A stretch of DNA of 32,258 bases from Spongospora subterranea f. sp. subterranea. Lineage: Eukaryota > Endomyxa: Phytomyxea > Phytomyxea > Plasmodiophorida. Below the pieces are notes generated by a model, which was given only the letters and a program-made list of their open reading frames with translations, was not told the DNA's origin and ran no database searches. The stretch is from the NCBI GenBank assembly GCA_049724395.1, contig JAUGWO010000328.1:1-32258 (forward strand), given 5' to 3'. A program made the translations under genes and the position numbers. Shown in pieces: positions 29,948 to 32,258 of the stretch; position 1 is the stretch's first letter, and every line of letters begins with the position of its first letter.

Positions 29948-31215
29948 GAAGTGACGGTACGTAAACCGAGAGGAGAGAAGTGACGGTACGTAAACCGAGA
30001 GAAGAGAAGTGACGGTACGTAAACCGAGAGGAGAGAAGTGACGGTACGTAAACCGAGAGGAGAGAAGTGACGGTACGTAAACCGCGAGGAGAGAAGTGAC
30101 GGTACGTAAACCGAGAGAAGAGAGTGACTGTACGTGACCGAAGAAGAAGGCGAGGTACGTAAACCGAGAGAAGAGAAGTGACGGTACGTAAACCGAGAGA
30201 AGAGAAGTGACGGTACGTAAACCGAGAGGAGAGAAGTGACGGTACGTAAACCGAGAGAAGAGAAGTGACGGTACGTAAACCGAGAGGAGAGAAGTGACGG
30301 TACGTAAACCGAGAGGAGAGAAGTGACGGTACGTAAACCGAGAGGAGAGAAGTGACGGTACGTAAACCGAGAGAAGAGAAGTGACGGTACGTAAACCGAG
30401 AGGAGAGAAGTGACGGTACGTAAACCGAGAAGAGAGAAGTGACGGTACGTAAACCGAGAGGAGAGAAGTGACGGTACGTAAACCGAGAGGAGAGAAGTGA
30501 CGGTACGTAAACCGAGAGAAGAGAAGTGACGGTACGTAAACCGAGAGGAGAGAAGTGACGGTACGTAAACCGAGAGGAGAGAAGTGACGGTACGTAAACC
30601 GAGAGGAGAGAAGTGACGGTACGTAAACCGAGAGGAGAGAAAGTGACGGTACGTAAACCGAGAGGAGAGAAGTGACGGTACGTAAACCGAGAGGAGAGAA
30701 GTGACGGTACGTAAACCGAGAGGAGAGAAGTGACGGTACGTAAACCGAGAGGAGAGAAGTGACGGTACGTAAACCGACGGACGGAGAGAAGAAGCGACGG
30801 TACGTAAACCGAGAGGAGAGAAGTGACGGTACGTAAACCGAGAGGAGAGAAGTGACGGTACGTAAACCGAGAGGAGAGAAGTGACGGTACGTAAACCGAG
30901 AGGAGAGAAGTGACGGAAACCGAGAGGAGAGAAGTGACGGTACGTAAACCGAGAGGAGAGAAGTGACGGTACGTAAACCGAGAGGAGAGAAGTGACGGTA
31001 CGTAAACCGAGAGGAGAGAAGTGACGGTACGTAAACCGAGAGGAGAGAAGTGACGGTACGTAAACCGAGAGGAGAGAAGTGACGGTACGTAAACCGAGAG
31101 GAGAGAAGTGACGGTACGTAAACCGAGAGGAGAGAAGTGACGGTACGTAAACCGAGAGGAGAGAAGTGACGGTACGTAAACCGAGAGGCGAGAAGTGACG
31201 GTACGTCAACCGAGA
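29948..31215. repeat. 29-bp minisatellite, about 43 units
   Basis: About 1.27 kb of head-to-tail units starting GTGACGGTACGTAAACCGAG and ending in GAGGAGAGAA or GAGAAGAGAA. Units are nearly identical, with a few shortened or altered ones (about 30,115-30,165, 30,775-30,800, 30,910). There are no unique spacers. On the minus strand the unit has no stop in any register, giving a 421-codon open stretch of 29-residue repeats; this is a property of the unit, not evidence of a gene. It sits inside the Ty3 fossil between protease and RT. Confidence 0.95.
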
Positions 31216-31499
31216 AGAGGGAATTCTTGTAAACTGTTAGAACAAGCCAGAGCAGTTGATATAACTATCGATTTATTGATGCCTGAGCGAGGTGTTGACA
31301 AGAATGACCTTCGATTGGTCAATTCTTGTCCGAAAACTGCGTCTGAACTGCGCGAGTTAGGCATATATGGAATATTCCTAACACAATCGCTGATGCCAAA
31401 TCCTGGCACTAAGCTTTCGGTTGAGGTCCTCAGGAATAAATGGTGGTTTTGGTTTTGAGGAGGGAAGATAATCAGAAATTGCAAGAGAATTTTCAGCAT

Positions 31500-32258
31500 C
31501 ATCTCGAAACACAATAGATTTCTTAACCCAATCAATGACGGGATTGTGCATTCTGAGCCAAGGAATTCCGAGAATAATAGGAAACTGCGGTGAATCAATG
31601 ATGTTCAAAATGATGAGCTCTTTGTGCCCATTGATGGTCATAGTGACAGGGATTGTCTCAGTAATGATAGGGGGAAGGGGTCGTCCATCAACGACTTGGA
31701 CATTGAGGGGCTGTAACTTGCGAACGAGAGGAATGCCGAGTCTTAGCATCGTGGATCGATCGGCAAAGACAGAGGTAGCGCAACTGTCGATGAAAGCTGA
31801 AGTCGATATTGGATTGTTATTTGCAATGTAAATTGTCGTGTCGAAAACGATGAAGTCTTCGTCAGAGGCAGGAACATTTCGGGCCATTATGGAAATATGA
31901 AGAGTTGAAAGATTATCGGAGACGGGATTTTGTTGAAGTTTCAATGGTTTATTGTCCATCACAATGGGTTTGGGGACCGTCGATTTCACCCGCGCCCTGC
32001 GCCATTTTCCTGTTCGGAGCTCGGCCGTGAGTTTCTGATCGAAGAACGGTTGCTTGAGGATCGGGTTGCAATTCGATTGTCAATCTCATTGGTCTGTTGG
32101 ATAATTTCTTTTAGGCTTGTTGCCGTCGGAAATGTTAATACAACGTCCTTAATTTGGTCGTTGAGACCTTTTTGATAGGTGAAGAGAGCAGCGGTGACAT
32201 CCCATTTTGCATCTGCTAGTAATAGTTGGAACTGGGAAGCGTAGGCAGCGACCGAACG
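31500..32258 (-). pseudogene. Ty3 gag end and protease fossil
   Basis: The gag remnant at the right edge shows VAAYASQFQLLLADAKWD and KGLNDQIKDVVL, like the plus-strand gag at 14.2-14.7 kb. The protease part shows FIDSCATSVFADRS and IILGIPWLRMHNPVIDW, the standard Ty3 retropepsin landmarks. Confidence 0.8.

Larger units (their letters stand above)
27333..32258 (-). mobile_element. Ty3/gypsy chromovirus fossil (minus strand, runs off the window)
   Basis: Order on the minus strand from the right edge: end of gag, protease (about 31.95-31.5 kb), part of reverse transcriptase (about 29.94-29.45 kb), RNase H and integrase (about 29.0-27.7 kb), and a C-terminal chromodomain (about 27.65-27.4 kb) that marks a chromovirus. 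It is broken: a minisatellite array lies between protease and RT, a SINE-like element sits in the RT/RNase H region, and the piggyBac-like element B abuts its 3' end; a few further breaks exist. The 5' LTR would be beyond the window and no 3' LTR was recognised. The protein blocks are still easy to read, so of moderate age. Confidence 0.85.

Noticed and set aside
29944-31209. 421-codon minus-strand frame of 29-residue repeats
   Set aside because: It is the translation of a stop-free 29-bp minisatellite and has no other support as a gene.
29948-31215. CRISPR-like array
   Set aside because: Units are head to tail with no unique spacers, and the setting is eukaryotic.

Overview
This is eukaryotic, repeat-rich nuclear DNA. 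The evidence is two LTR-retrotransposon fossils (Ty3 and Ty1/copia types), a piggyBac-like DNA transposon in two copies, a SINE-like insert, AATAAA poly(A) signals, and no operons or ribosome binding sites. One reading frame carries a fungal-type Zn2Cys6 cluster. A fungus, perhaps an early-diverging one, or a relative of fungi is the best guess, but the sequence does not prove it. GIY-YIG/zinc-knuckle genes like those here are, from general knowledge, also found in giant viruses and several protist groups.

Layout. 1-1443: end of a GIY-YIG/zinc-knuckle gene and its 3' flank, repeated in direct orientation at about 10.12-11.52 kb. 1.9-3.3 kb: a cassette with a small secreted-protein gene (+) facing a small membrane-protein reading frame (-). 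3.3-6.7 kb: mostly unrecognised sequence, with a Zn2Cys6 frame at 4.8-5.4 kb. 6.7-9.4 kb: direct repeats and a decaying GIY-YIG paralogue. 9.66-10.37 kb: the best-preserved GIY-YIG/zinc-knuckle gene. 11.5-13.8 kb: nothing recognised. 13.8-17.5 kb: a composite retroelement fossil, Ty3-type gag and protease followed by Ty1/copia-type integrase and reverse transcriptase. 17.9-18.4 kb: a GC-rich gene for a multi-pass membrane protein. 19.5-23.7 kb: two or three more decayed, rearranged cassette copies, with a truncated piggyBac-like copy (A) between them. 23.73-27.33 kb: a nearly complete but frame-broken piggyBac-like element (B) on the minus strand. 27.33-32.26 kb: a minus-strand Ty3 chromovirus fossil that leaves the window; it holds a SINE-like insert and a 1.27-kb minisatellite, and element B lies at its 3' end.

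How it fits together. The window reads as a fast-evolving accessory region in which small gene families (GIY-YIG/CCHC, secreted/membrane cassette) have been copied directly and inverted, while transposons inserted, nested and decayed. The strongest candidate for something undescribed is the piggyBac-like element: its transposase frames carry a SAP domain and a PD-(D/E)XK (YqaJ/lambda-exonuclease-like) nuclease module between the second catalytic aspartate and the C-terminal zinc-binding region. Its ends carry AGCCGGCATA motifs arranged as large palindromes. The second candidate is the convergent secreted/membrane cassette family. All functional statements rest on motifs read by eye; no database search was run.
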